Origin: Clostridium sp.
Lineage (GTDB): Bacteria > Bacteroidota > Bacteroidia > Bacteroidales > Muribaculaceae
Length of the DNA stretch: 44,833 bases
Direction: 5' to 3'
NCBI GenBank assembly: GCA_023663805.1
Contig: JAMPGR010000008.1
Location: 1 to 44,833, forward strand
In this document: piece by piece, positions 24,585 to 31,958 of the stretch
Layout of the letters: each line of letters opens with the position of its first letter
Position numbering within the stretch: position 1 is the first letter of the stretch
Notes under the pieces: generated by a model
The model's database searches: none
The model's input: the letters and a program-made list of their open reading frames with translations, nothing else
Told to the model about the DNA's origin: nothing
Position numbers and translations under genes: made by a program

Positions 24585-25583
24585 TCAGCGTTTTTTGTAG
24601 ACCCATGCATCGGGATATCTGCGCCCGTTGTCGCCAATCGTTCTGTAGCGGTCTGCTTCGGCGAAAGTCGTCCCGGCGGCAATATAGACGCGGTGGCGCG
24701 AATCGCTGACAAGGACATTCATCTTCTGCCGCTCGGCGGCCGGCACGCTCGCGAGATAGCGGTCAGCCTCGGCCTTGTTTGCGAGAGAAGCAACGACAAG
24801 ATAGTAGCGCGGCGACGGGGATACTTCTGCCGTCCGGGCTGCGGGAGCCATCGACGGACGGGGCATTTCGCCGACATTCGGGTTGTCCGGGATCGCGCTG
24901 AAAAGTAGTTCGGCATTTTCCGGAACCGCTATGACATAATCCGGCTCGGCGACTTCAACCGCGCCAACAGATTCGGGCATATGGAACAGCGATGCCTTGT
25001 AGAGCGGATCGATATGGTTTGTCGTGGCGGTCAGCAGACCGGCGACAACAGCGAAGATAATCGCTATCGAGGCAGCAACGCGGACCGACGCGGCAACCGC
25101 ACCGCGAATCCGGAAACGGCGCTGGCTGCGACCGGTTCCTTCCTCCGGGGCCGTCTCCGAGGACAACGGAGCGAGGGCGAAGGTCGTCAAGCCGAAATTC
25201 TTTATGTCAGACACTCCGCGTTCGGCGGGGGAGAACATCGGGGATTCCTGATCGGCCGTCTTCGTGAAACGGCCGATTCCGGGAAGTTCAACGGCGCGGC
25301 CTTCAGCCAGGATCTCTTTCCATAGTTTCGTTTCGGCGACGATCCGGGATGTTGCTTCCTCGAACGTGCAACCCGCCGAGCGGCGCACAACCGAGGCGAG
25401 CAGCCCGTCGTTATGGTCGACGCTTCCGTTGAAAGCCATATGACGGACCGGAGGATACCAGCGGCCTGTCTCCTCGTCATATCGCGCTGACTGACGCGAC
25501 GATATCAGGGCGCCCCAACCCGGGACGACCACACAATCGTGGCGCACGACCAGCGCTGCAATATGTTCCTCTATCGAAAGCAT
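24585..25583 (-). CDS. Membrane protein with N-terminal HU-CCDC81-like and C-terminal SPOR domains
   Basis: The 332-residue protein begins with a cytoplasmic domain of the bacterial CCDC81-like HU type (MLSIEEHIAALVVRHDCVVVP, then NGSVDHNDGLLASVV and a second copy around VELPGIGRFTK). One membrane helix follows at about residues 180-205 (VAASIAIIFAVVAGLL), and the C-terminus is a periplasmic SPOR domain (YYLVVASLANKAEADRYL, HRVYIAAGTTFAEADRYR). SPOR domains bind denuded peptidoglycan at the septum, so a role in division or envelope maintenance is inferred. The -7 promoter box ends only four bases before the start codon, so the message is probably leaderless. Confidence 0.9.
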   Translation of the reverse strand: MLSIEEHIAALVVRHDCVVVPGWGALISSRQSARYDEETGRWYPPVRHMAFNGSVDHNDGLLASVVRRSAGCTFEEATSRIVAETKLWKEILAEGRAVELPGIGRFTKTADQESPMFSPAERGVSDIKNFGLTTFALAPLSSETAPEEGTGRSQRRFRIRGAVAASVRVAASIAIIFAVVAGLLTATTNHIDPLYKASLFHMPESVGAVEVAEPDYVIAVPENAELLFSAIPDNPNVGEMPRPSMAPAARTAEVSPSPRYYLVVASLANKAEADRYLASVPAAERQKMNVLVSDSRHRVYIAAGTTFAEADRYRTIGDNGRRYPDAWVYKKR

Positions 25584-25587
25584 AACG

Positions 25588-25620
25588 CAAAATTACAAAA
25601 CTTTTTCGATTCCCGCCAAA
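25588..25620 (-). promoter_or_regulatory. Promoter of the SPOR protein gene, predicting a leaderless message
   Basis: On the minus strand TTTG (25620-25617), a 21-base spacer and TAATTTTG (25595-25588) match the consensus. The start codon at 25583 follows the box by four bases, so transcription should begin at or within a base or two of the ATG. Confidence 0.65.
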
Positions 25621-25662
25621 TTTTTTTCATTCGGGTCGGACGAAGATAATCTTGAAATTTTT

Positions 25663-25670
25663 TAATTTTG
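25663..25670 (+). promoter_or_regulatory. Candidate promoter (-7 box) of the small membrane protein
   Basis: TAATTTTG is an exact -7 match. It ends seven bases before the ATG at 25678, again pointing to a leaderless or nearly leaderless message. No -33 TTTG at the usual spacing is seen. Confidence 0.5.
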
Positions 25671-25677
25671 CAACACT

Positions 25678-25872
25678 ATGGAACAGAAAATCATAAAATA
25701 TGGAATAAGAGCAGCAATAATGGCTGTGCTTTACATCGCGATCTCGATAGCGTTCGATTTGACTTTCGACAACAAGATAACAGGGTTTGCCGGAACAGTC
25801 GTCGAGGCGGTCATTTTCGGGATCGTATACGTCGCCATATTCGGCATCATCCACAACCGCAAACGCCAGTAA
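25678..25872 (+). CDS. Small two-helix membrane protein, unknown function
   Basis: The 64-residue product has a short charged start (MEQKIIKYGIR) and two membrane helices (AAIMAVLYIAISIAF and VVEAVIFGIVYVAIFGII) separated by a polar turn containing FDNKITG. It ends in a basic tail, HNRKRQ, which by the positive-inside rule places both termini in the cytoplasm. No family was recognised. An exact -7 promoter box just upstream and the clear hydrophobic pattern support a real gene. Confidence 0.75.
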   Translation: MEQKIIKYGIRAAIMAVLYIAISIAFDLTFDNKITGFAGTVVEAVIFGIVYVAIFGIIHNRKRQ

Positions 25873-25990
25873 CCCCACCCACAAACTTTATGCGAGCCGA
25901 CACGCGCATCGCCCCAAAAAAGAACTAAATTGCTAATCGCCATCATATTACAGTAGGGACGCGCTTCTGTACGTCCGCCTCAGACAGGGG

Positions 25991-26245
25991 TCAGTAGTCG
26001 TCATCGTCGTCGTAGCGGTCGTAACAATCATCATAATGGTCGTAATGGTCGTCGTAGCAGTCATAGCAATCGTAGTGATCGCCATAATCATAATGATCAC
26101 AACCGCAGTCACAGTCATCACGATAGTCGCGGTCGTAATCGTAACGGTTGCGGCTCCCTGCCGACGAATCGTGTCTCCGGCTGTCATGCCCTCCGAACAA
26201 CCAGTCGAGGAAAATCATATCGCGTAAAAAACTCCAAAAACCCAT
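25991..26245 (-). CDS. Small Asp/Tyr/His/Cys-rich repeat protein (possible metal binder)
   Basis: The 84-residue product starts with a hydrophobic segment (MGFWSFLRDMIFLDWLFGG). The remaining residues are almost entirely Asp, Tyr, His, Cys and Arg, in repeated units such as DHYDYGDHYDCYDCYDDHYD, ending in five Asp and a Tyr. The density of His, Cys and Asp suggests metal binding, but no known site pattern was seen. An exact -7 promoter box (26282-26275) lies 29 bases upstream, which supports expression. The antisense strand over the repeat is also open and hydrophobic, an effect of the repeated codons; the acidic frame is preferred for its promoter and its start. Confidence 0.7.
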   Translation of the reverse strand: MGFWSFLRDMIFLDWLFGGHDSRRHDSSAGSRNRYDYDRDYRDDCDCGCDHYDYGDHYDCYDCYDDHYDHYDDCYDRYDDDDDY

Positions 26246-26274
26246 ATCAATTCTGTTTTAATGGTTCGATGGGG

Positions 26275-26282
26275 CAAATTTA
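26275..26282 (-). promoter_or_regulatory. Candidate promoter (-7 box) of the Asp/Tyr/His/Cys-rich gene
   Basis: The minus strand reads TAAATTTG, an exact -7 match. The leader would be about 23 bases. The only TTG near -33 (26298-26296) is closer than standard. Confidence 0.5.
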
Positions 26283-26325
26283 GCACGCGTGCGGGCAACT
26301 TTTCGCCGTCGCGATGTTAAACAAA

Positions 26326-26364
26326 GTTAACAGCCCCCGATGGTTGGTATCGGAGGCTGTTAAC
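26326..26364 (-). terminator. Terminator hairpin after the S8 protease
   Basis: A 16-bp stem with one mismatch (26326-26341 and 26349-26364) and a 7-base loop lies 23 bases after the protease stop. On the minus strand it is followed by TTTGTTTAAC, a moderate U tract. Confidence 0.7.
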
Positions 26365-26387
26365 GAATCGTTTTCTGCGGAACCGGG

Positions 26388-28574
26388 TCAGAGGGTTATC
26401 TTGACCGTCGTGTCGGGAAGTTTGACGATATAGATTCCGCGGGGCCAGGAGGAGGTGTCGACCGTCGTCAGTCCGGCGGAGAGGGCGACGGAGGCAACAC
26501 GCTGTCCGGAGACGGCGAAGACCTCGGCGACCGAACCGTCGAAACGATCATTGACAGCGATGTTAAGTGTTCCCGGCTCGGACCATGCGCGGCTGTCGAA
26601 ACCGGCGAATTCGACCCGGTCTGTCGACGAAAGTCCGAGGAGTTGCTTCATCGCCTCGAGCGCGTTAACGCGACCTGCGCCGTAGTTGTTATTCGGAAGT
26701 TCGCCCATATAGCCGTCGGTAAAGGCCGACTTCTGGAGCAGTTCCTTGACGCGCTCGGGGGTCAGTTCGGGATCAGCCTCGAGAAGGAGGGCGACAGTAC
26801 CGGCGACAAACGGCGAAGCCATCGACGTTCCGACATTATAGCCGTAGTAGAAGTTCTGCCCCTCTTTGTCGGTCGTTCTTTCGGTTGCCTCATACTCGAT
26901 ATATGGCAGCGGCAGGTCATACATGCTGTCATACATGCTGAAGGCGTAGCGGCTGTAGGCCGACACGACCGGCATTCCGGCGGCGAGGATCGTCGGGGCA
27001 GTACGGCCGTCGGCTGTCGGGCCGCGGCTCGAAAAGACCGATGTATGGCCGGTTTCGAACGACATGTTCTCGTTCAGTTCGATTCCTCCGCCGAGAAGCA
27101 GGGGGAGCGAACGGCGCGAATCGTAGGATCCGACCGAGATAATCGAATTGGCTGTACCGCCAATCTCACCAATGGTAGACTCGTTCGAACCATCGACCCA
27201 TCCCGATTTGCCGTTCGACGAAAGTTCGTGGAGCGATGCGTCCCAGATGTGGACCGTCTGTCCGGCTTCGCCGTTGACGATAATGCCCATCATTCGGCTC
27301 GTATTGGCATCGTCGACTTCGATATAGACAAGAGCGTGGGGCTGGTCGTTCAGCGGGCTGCGTTCAGTTGTGATTGTAGCATATGAATCGATACCATTTG
27401 TCGGGAAATCGAATACGGTCACTTTTGCCCCGGGGTCTTTCGTCGAAGAGGTTTTCGACGTAGCGGCGATACGTCCCTTGAGAGACTCGACGACGCAGGC
27501 CTGAACCTCAAAGTCAGTTCCCGGCGTACCCCAGATATCGAGATAGTGGACTTTATGAGTCGTAACGACCTCGTTGAAGGTCAGCATCGACTTCAACTGG
27601 GTATCCCCTTCGGCGAAGGTCTTCGAGGCGTGAATCTTGTATTCCCCTTCGTTGCCGGCCGCGCCGACAACGATTCGTCCGGGGCCTGACATCTGGTCGA
27701 TTGCTCGGTCGAGCAGCGAGGTTCCATCGTGGGGACCGAAGTGGGAACCGAGGCTCATATTGACAACACATGGTTTTCCGACCTCGTCGGCATAGCGGAA
27801 GATATAGTTGATCGCGTCTGCGATATGGGTGTCGTCGGCGTCGTAACTGACAAAGACGATATCGGCGTCGGGCGCGACACCGTAGTAGTTCGAACCAAGG
27901 TCACCGCCGGCAGCGATGCCTGTTGTATGACATGCATGGAAGTCCGACGATGTATCGTAGGCCTTCCCGATTATCTGGAGCGGGGTCGAATACTCGACGC
28001 CGTAGTCAAAGCCCTCGGGCGACTGGCCTCCGTGGCTGCTCTGCTCCCAGACGCGCTTTATACGAAGGTTTCCGTCGGCGTCGCGGAAGGCGAGGTGGTT
28101 ATATTCGATGCCGGAGTCGATCAGTCCGATGACAACACCTTTGCCGGTGAAGGGATTTGCGAAGACGCCCCCTTCGTTCGAATGGAGCGCATCGACGCCG
28201 GAGACCTGGCGGGCGATGTCCATCTTCAGGTCGGCCTGGTTCGACATCGAGACATATTCAACTTCGGGGAGTTCGCTGACCTCGCGGAGTTTATCGACCG
28301 GAATGACAGCCGTCACGAACGAGTCGAAGACCGAATTGACGGCGATTCCGAACGGAGCGAGCGCCGAACGGAGCGCATCGACATCGTCGGTCTTGATGAA
28401 GGCCGAAACCGCCGGAGCTTCCCCGTCGCGGGGGGCGACGCGGTGGAGGCCACTCTTCGGGCCCGTCGTCAGGAGCATCTCGGCGTTGGGCGAGAGTTTC
28501 TGGGCGGCGAGTTCGAAGGGGATAAAAGCATGTGCGGCGAGAACCGCACATGCTGCTATAACGATTTTGTTCAT
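26388..28574 (-). CDS. Secreted S8 subtilisin-like serine protease, probable T9SS cargo
   Basis: The 728-residue protein has a Sec signal (MNKIVIAACAVLAAHAF). A short propeptide-like region follows, then a subtilase domain with the triad Asp153 in LIDSGIEYNH, His216 in HACHTTGIAAG and Ser584 in GTSMASP. The usual HGTHVAG around His is replaced by HACHTTG, a notable divergence. A long insert lies between His and Ser, including a beta-rich section. The C-terminal 70-80 residues (VFAVSGQRVASV, then WPRGIYIVKLPDTTVKITL) resemble a T9SS type A sorting domain, so cell-surface attachment or secretion is expected. The gene starts two bases after the preceding stop, the tightest spacing in the operon. 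Confidence 0.92.
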   Translation of the reverse strand: MNKIVIAACAVLAAHAFIPFELAAQKLSPNAEMLLTTGPKSGLHRVAPRDGEAPAVSAFIKTDDVDALRSALAPFGIAVNSVFDSFVTAVIPVDKLREVSELPEVEYVSMSNQADLKMDIARQVSGVDALHSNEGGVFANPFTGKGVVIGLIDSGIEYNHLAFRDADGNLRIKRVWEQSSHGGQSPEGFDYGVEYSTPLQIIGKAYDTSSDFHACHTTGIAAGGDLGSNYYGVAPDADIVFVSYDADDTHIADAINYIFRYADEVGKPCVVNMSLGSHFGPHDGTSLLDRAIDQMSGPGRIVVGAAGNEGEYKIHASKTFAEGDTQLKSMLTFNEVVTTHKVHYLDIWGTPGTDFEVQACVVESLKGRIAATSKTSSTKDPGAKVTVFDFPTNGIDSYATITTERSPLNDQPHALVYIEVDDANTSRMMGIIVNGEAGQTVHIWDASLHELSSNGKSGWVDGSNESTIGEIGGTANSIISVGSYDSRRSLPLLLGGGIELNENMSFETGHTSVFSSRGPTADGRTAPTILAAGMPVVSAYSRYAFSMYDSMYDLPLPYIEYEATERTTDKEGQNFYYGYNVGTSMASPFVAGTVALLLEADPELTPERVKELLQKSAFTDGYMGELPNNNYGAGRVNALEAMKQLLGLSSTDRVEFAGFDSRAWSEPGTLNIAVNDRFDGSVAEVFAVSGQRVASVALSAGLTTVDTSSWPRGIYIVKLPDTTVKITL

Positions 28575-28576
28575 TT

Positions 28577-30442
28577 TCAGAGAGCGACTTTGACTGTCTG
28601 ATTGTTAACTTTCAGGATATAGACGCCGTGGGCGAGCGCGTCAGTCGGGATAACGAGGTCGGCGGTTGTCCGAGCGACGAGCGCGCCGGTCGCCGAGAAG
28701 AGTTCGACGGGAGCGTTTCCGGCGTTCAGGACGAGGATCGAACCTGGTTCGACGACAACCTGTATGCCATCGGCGTCAACGGCGCGGACGCCAGCGGCAA
28801 TCTGCTCGGCGAGAACCTTCGCATCATACTGGAGTTCGAGCGGACCGTCCCATGTACCGGTAATCTGGAAGCCGGCGTCATCCTCGAGTTCGATATCCAT
28901 GTGGTAGTCGATATAATCGACTGTCTGCACGCGTACCTGGCCGCCGAATACCGGACCCCAAAGGTCATAGACGCAGTAGGAGCCTTCCTTGAAGTGGCAG
29001 TAGCGTGTTCCGTCGAGGTCTCCGCCCGAACTGCCGCCGAAACGGTGCTGGTTGAGCGACATCGGTTCGTATTTACCTCCGGCTGCGAGTTCGTTGTCGT
29101 TCCAGCGGCGGGGGACGACGGTGTAGACACCCGGTTGCAGGACAGAGTGGGACTGCGGGGCGAGGAATTCGAGACGGAGGAGATCGCCGCCGTAGTTGAT
29201 CGACTCGTCGCGGCCGGCGGGAGAGCCGAGGTCGACAGTCAGGTCACGGCAGCCGCCCATAATTCCACGGTGGAAAACACGACCTTTTTCGAGTTTCGAG
29301 AAATCGAGTTCGACATCATCCTGGAGTTCCGACAGCGGAGCAGCAGGAACTTCGGCGTTGTCCGTATTGAGAGAGATCGCCCCCTCGAAGTTTACCCTGA
29401 CGGTATAGCCGAGGTCTGTAACCGCATCGAGCCAGCCGCTGTAGGTTCCGTCGCCGTTCTCCTCGAGCACAAATTCGCCGGAAGCGAGATAGCCGTAGGT
29501 ATAGCGGTCGGTCGAATTCGAGTTCAGTTCGCGGATAAAGGAGCCGAACTGGGTCGTTACGACCGATCCGTCCAACGAATATGTTATCTCGCGGCAGGGA
29601 TACCAGGTAAAGCGTTCGAGGCTGTAGGCGCTCGTGTAGGTTCCGGGGAAGAGCTGGAACTTGTCCTTCGAAACGACGCGCTTGTGTGCGACCATCATCG
29701 CGAGGTTATAGCCGTCGGCGAGCATCGCACCCCGTTCGTCGAAGTCGACGTTATATAGGTTGATATAGGTGACACCGTTGTTCGAGTAGTCGGTAACACC
29801 CTGATAGAAAGCGATGCCTCCCTTGTTCAGGTTGACTTCGACATCGTGCTTCATCTGGGGATACTCGCTCTCCTTTTCGCCGATGACGGTCAGGGGAACA
29901 CGGCCGATAAAGTTGACCTGGCGTTTTCCGCCATCTTCTGTTATGACATTCATCGAGATATCGCAGTTTCCGTCCTCGTCGACGACGACATTTACATTTC
30001 CGTCGACATAGGCTTCGGAGACTACCTTGCCGTTCTGGTAGTAACCGAGGAAGGTGTAGTCCGCGTCGAAACTGTATGCGGTCAGGCCCTGAGCCTCGGT
30101 TTTCGGCGAATATACGCCGGCAGGAATCTGGGGCGGGTTCGTTATGCTGTTGTAGAGGTCTATGTACATCATATATCCGTTATCGATATCGATTGAACCA
30201 GTTTTCTGGTCATATTTGACATCGGAGGATGAGGAGACGATGACATAATACTCTGCGAGGTTCTGCGAGCCGTCATAGATTGCTGTCACAAGATTAGTCA
30301 GATTCAGGGGCGCAACCGGCGCCTGAACTGCAGTCGCCTGTGGCTGCGGAGCCACTTTTGCGGGAACTTTGACCAGGTCTGCGGCCGAGACGTTGAATGT
30401 CATGGCTGCCGCAGCGACAGCGGTCAGTAGAAGTTTGTTCAT
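28577..30442 (-). CDS. Exported beta-rich protein with T9SS-like tail, unknown function
   Basis: The 621-residue protein starts with a Sec signal (MNKLLLTAVAAAAMTFNVSA). It continues as a series of similar beta-rich blocks with recurring ITYSLDGSVV-like and GVYSPKTEA-like strands, and no catalytic motif was found. The C-terminus (VELFSATGALVARTTADL, then HGVYILKVNNQTVKVAL) has the T9SS type A pattern. It lies immediately upstream of the S8 protease with two bases between the genes, so the two are surely cotranscribed. The protein may be an adhesin or a substrate-binding partner. No family could be named. Confidence 0.8.
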   Translation of the reverse strand: MNKLLLTAVAAAAMTFNVSAADLVKVPAKVAPQPQATAVQAPVAPLNLTNLVTAIYDGSQNLAEYYVIVSSSSDVKYDQKTGSIDIDNGYMMYIDLYNSITNPPQIPAGVYSPKTEAQGLTAYSFDADYTFLGYYQNGKVVSEAYVDGNVNVVVDEDGNCDISMNVITEDGGKRQVNFIGRVPLTVIGEKESEYPQMKHDVEVNLNKGGIAFYQGVTDYSNNGVTYINLYNVDFDERGAMLADGYNLAMMVAHKRVVSKDKFQLFPGTYTSAYSLERFTWYPCREITYSLDGSVVTTQFGSFIRELNSNSTDRYTYGYLASGEFVLEENGDGTYSGWLDAVTDLGYTVRVNFEGAISLNTDNAEVPAAPLSELQDDVELDFSKLEKGRVFHRGIMGGCRDLTVDLGSPAGRDESINYGGDLLRLEFLAPQSHSVLQPGVYTVVPRRWNDNELAAGGKYEPMSLNQHRFGGSSGGDLDGTRYCHFKEGSYCVYDLWGPVFGGQVRVQTVDYIDYHMDIELEDDAGFQITGTWDGPLELQYDAKVLAEQIAAGVRAVDADGIQVVVEPGSILVLNAGNAPVELFSATGALVARTTADLVIPTDALAHGVYILKVNNQTVKVAL

Positions 30443-30492
30443 TTTAAGGTTTTTAGATTGGTTTTGTTTGGTTTTGATTCGGTATTTTTTCG

Positions 30493-30520
30493 ATTGGGCG
30501 GCGATGCCTCGCCGCCCAAT
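30493..30520. repeat. Stable 11-bp hairpin between two T9SS-cargo genes
   Basis: ATTGGGCGGCG (30493-30503) and its exact complement (30510-30520) flank the loop ATGCCT. On the minus strand it is followed by a run of A rather than T, so it does not look like a standard intrinsic terminator for the upstream gene. It may limit read-through or stabilise the 3' end of the first gene's message. Confidence 0.65.
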
Positions 30521-30533
30521 CTGATTAGGTTCG

Positions 30534-31739
30534 TTATCGTACGACCTTGACGGTCTTGTCGCCGGAGCGGAGGATATAGACGCCGTTCGAGGGGCGGTCG
30601 ACGCGTACTCCGTGCAGGTCGAACCATTCGTCCCGCGCTTCCGGGTCGGCTTCGATCAGGTCGATGGCTGTGAAGGTGTCGACGACTTCGATCGAGACCG
30701 TCTCGCTCCGGTCGCCATCCTTTTCGGCATAGAACGAGAGGGTTCCCTTCGTTTCGATCAGGAAGCCTTCGGCGGGATGTACTGTATATTCAGTTTCCCC
30801 GAGCGCTTCTGTGTCTGTTCCCGGTTCATCAACGACTGCGGGGATCCAGAGTTGATAGATCGTCACGTCGGGGTCGTCGCTTGTCAGGATGACTCTCTTC
30901 GGCTGGCCGTCGAGGTCGAGCGGCTGGGAAGGGTCGACGGCAATGCCTTCGACTGTAACCACAGGCGCAGCGGGAGGAGCGACTTCCGTGCCGACGATTT
31001 TCAAAACGCCAAGTTCACTCTCGAGACCGTCGAACTCGGCATAATATGACAGTGTTCCGGTTTTCTTGATTGTCAGCGGCTCGGTGTAGGCGCGGAAAAC
31101 CGGCATGCCATCGGGCTGATCAGGCTCCCACATATAGAAGATTTCGGCTCCGGCCTCGGCATGGGCAAATCCGATTCGTTTCGCAACGCCGTCGAGATCG
31201 AGCGGTTCAGCAGTATCGAACGGTTCGTCGTCGACAAGAACTGTAGGAAGATCGAGAGTTGCCTGACCCTGCAGTTCCCAGGTGATCGTAATCGCCGAGA
31301 CGATACAGTCTCCTCCAGCCGGACACCGGAGAATGAAATAGCCGTAGTCGCCGTTGAGATTCAGGATCGGGTTCGAGGCGGTGACCGACTCGTATGCGCC
31401 TCCGGAAATCGACTTCTTTGTCTCGCTCATATAGAAGTAGAGCTCGCCCTCGGTCAGGAACTGGACGTTGATCTGCTTGATACGCGCTTCGGGAACGGGG
31501 GAATTGACGTAAAAGTAGTCGTTGTTTTTCGTGAACGACAGACCGGAGTCATCCTTTGCGGCAGCAAGATTGCCGGCGTAGGTAGCCTCGGTGTTGAACG
31601 TACGGGGAGTCGTGAACCATATCGTACTGCCCGGGGTATAGCCGGGGAACTGTGAAAGATTAATCATATCCACAGTCGTGGCGGCGGAGGCTGTCAGGCC
31701 TGCGATCGCTGTCAGAATTAGGAGTAGATATTTTCTCAT
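30534..31739 (-). CDS. Exported protein with chitobiase-type repeats and T9SS-like tail
   Basis: The 401-residue protein has a Sec signal (MRKYLLLILTAIAGLTASA). An N-terminal domain follows (about 20-160) that resembles a jelly-roll module, with the strand FILRCPAGGDCIVSAITITW. Then come two copies of a CHB_HEX_C-like repeat (LDLDGVAKRIGFAHAEAG..TGTLSYYAEFDG and LDLDGQPKRVILTSDDPD..TKGTLSFYAEKDG). The C-terminus (WFDLHGVRVDRP, NGVYILRSGDKTVKVVR) has the sorting-domain pattern. No catalytic residues were identified. It is the first gene of the three-gene secreted operon and has a textbook promoter. Confidence 0.82.
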   Translation of the reverse strand: MRKYLLLILTAIAGLTASAATTVDMINLSQFPGYTPGSTIWFTTPRTFNTEATYAGNLAAAKDDSGLSFTKNNDYFYVNSPVPEARIKQINVQFLTEGELYFYMSETKKSISGGAYESVTASNPILNLNGDYGYFILRCPAGGDCIVSAITITWELQGQATLDLPTVLVDDEPFDTAEPLDLDGVAKRIGFAHAEAGAEIFYMWEPDQPDGMPVFRAYTEPLTIKKTGTLSYYAEFDGLESELGVLKIVGTEVAPPAAPVVTVEGIAVDPSQPLDLDGQPKRVILTSDDPDVTIYQLWIPAVVDEPGTDTEALGETEYTVHPAEGFLIETKGTLSFYAEKDGDRSETVSIEVVDTFTAIDLIEADPEARDEWFDLHGVRVDRPSNGVYILRSGDKTVKVVR

Positions 31740-31779
31740 AAATTATCGTGTTGGTTAAACTATGATGATTCTTGATTTG

Positions 31780-31810
31780 CAAAAGTAATATTTTCTTCCG
31801 AACAACCAAA
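31780..31810 (-). promoter_or_regulatory. Promoter of the three-gene secreted-protein operon
   Basis: On the minus strand TTTG (31810-31807), exactly 19 bases, and TACTTTTG (31787-31780) form a full match to the Bacteroides consensus. The transcript would start near 31773, 33 bases before the start codon at 31739. It is one of the two best promoters in the window. Confidence 0.8.
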
Positions 31811-31911
31811 ATAAATCAACACCGATCTTCCCCATTTATATAAATTCCCGAGATTCAGACAAGAAAAACGACAAACCCAACACAAACGGGGGATATTTCA
31901 TATATTTTCGT

Positions 31912-31919
31912 TAACTTTG
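31912..31919 (+). promoter_or_regulatory. Candidate promoter (-7 box) of metX-hom
   Basis: TAACTTTG is an exact -7 match with no clear -33 element at the standard distance. The leader would be about 33 bases, far too short for a SAM riboswitch, and no riboswitch-like fold was seen in 31811-31958. Confidence 0.5.
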
Positions 31920-31958
31920 TACCGGAATTAACGACATTATGACAGAATTCACGACAAT

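Noticed and set aside
25953..25980. Possible small repeat around GGGACG..CGTCC
   Set aside because: The stem is only five base pairs with a ten-base loop and has no further support.
26036..26227. Plus-strand hydrophobic frame across the Asp/Tyr/His/Cys-rich gene
   Set aside because: It is the antisense of the repeated codons, which turns acidic repeats into Val/Ile runs; the promoter and start support the minus strand.
31811..31958. SAM riboswitch before metX
   Set aside because: The leader after the predicted start is too short, and no fold resembling a SAM aptamer was seen.
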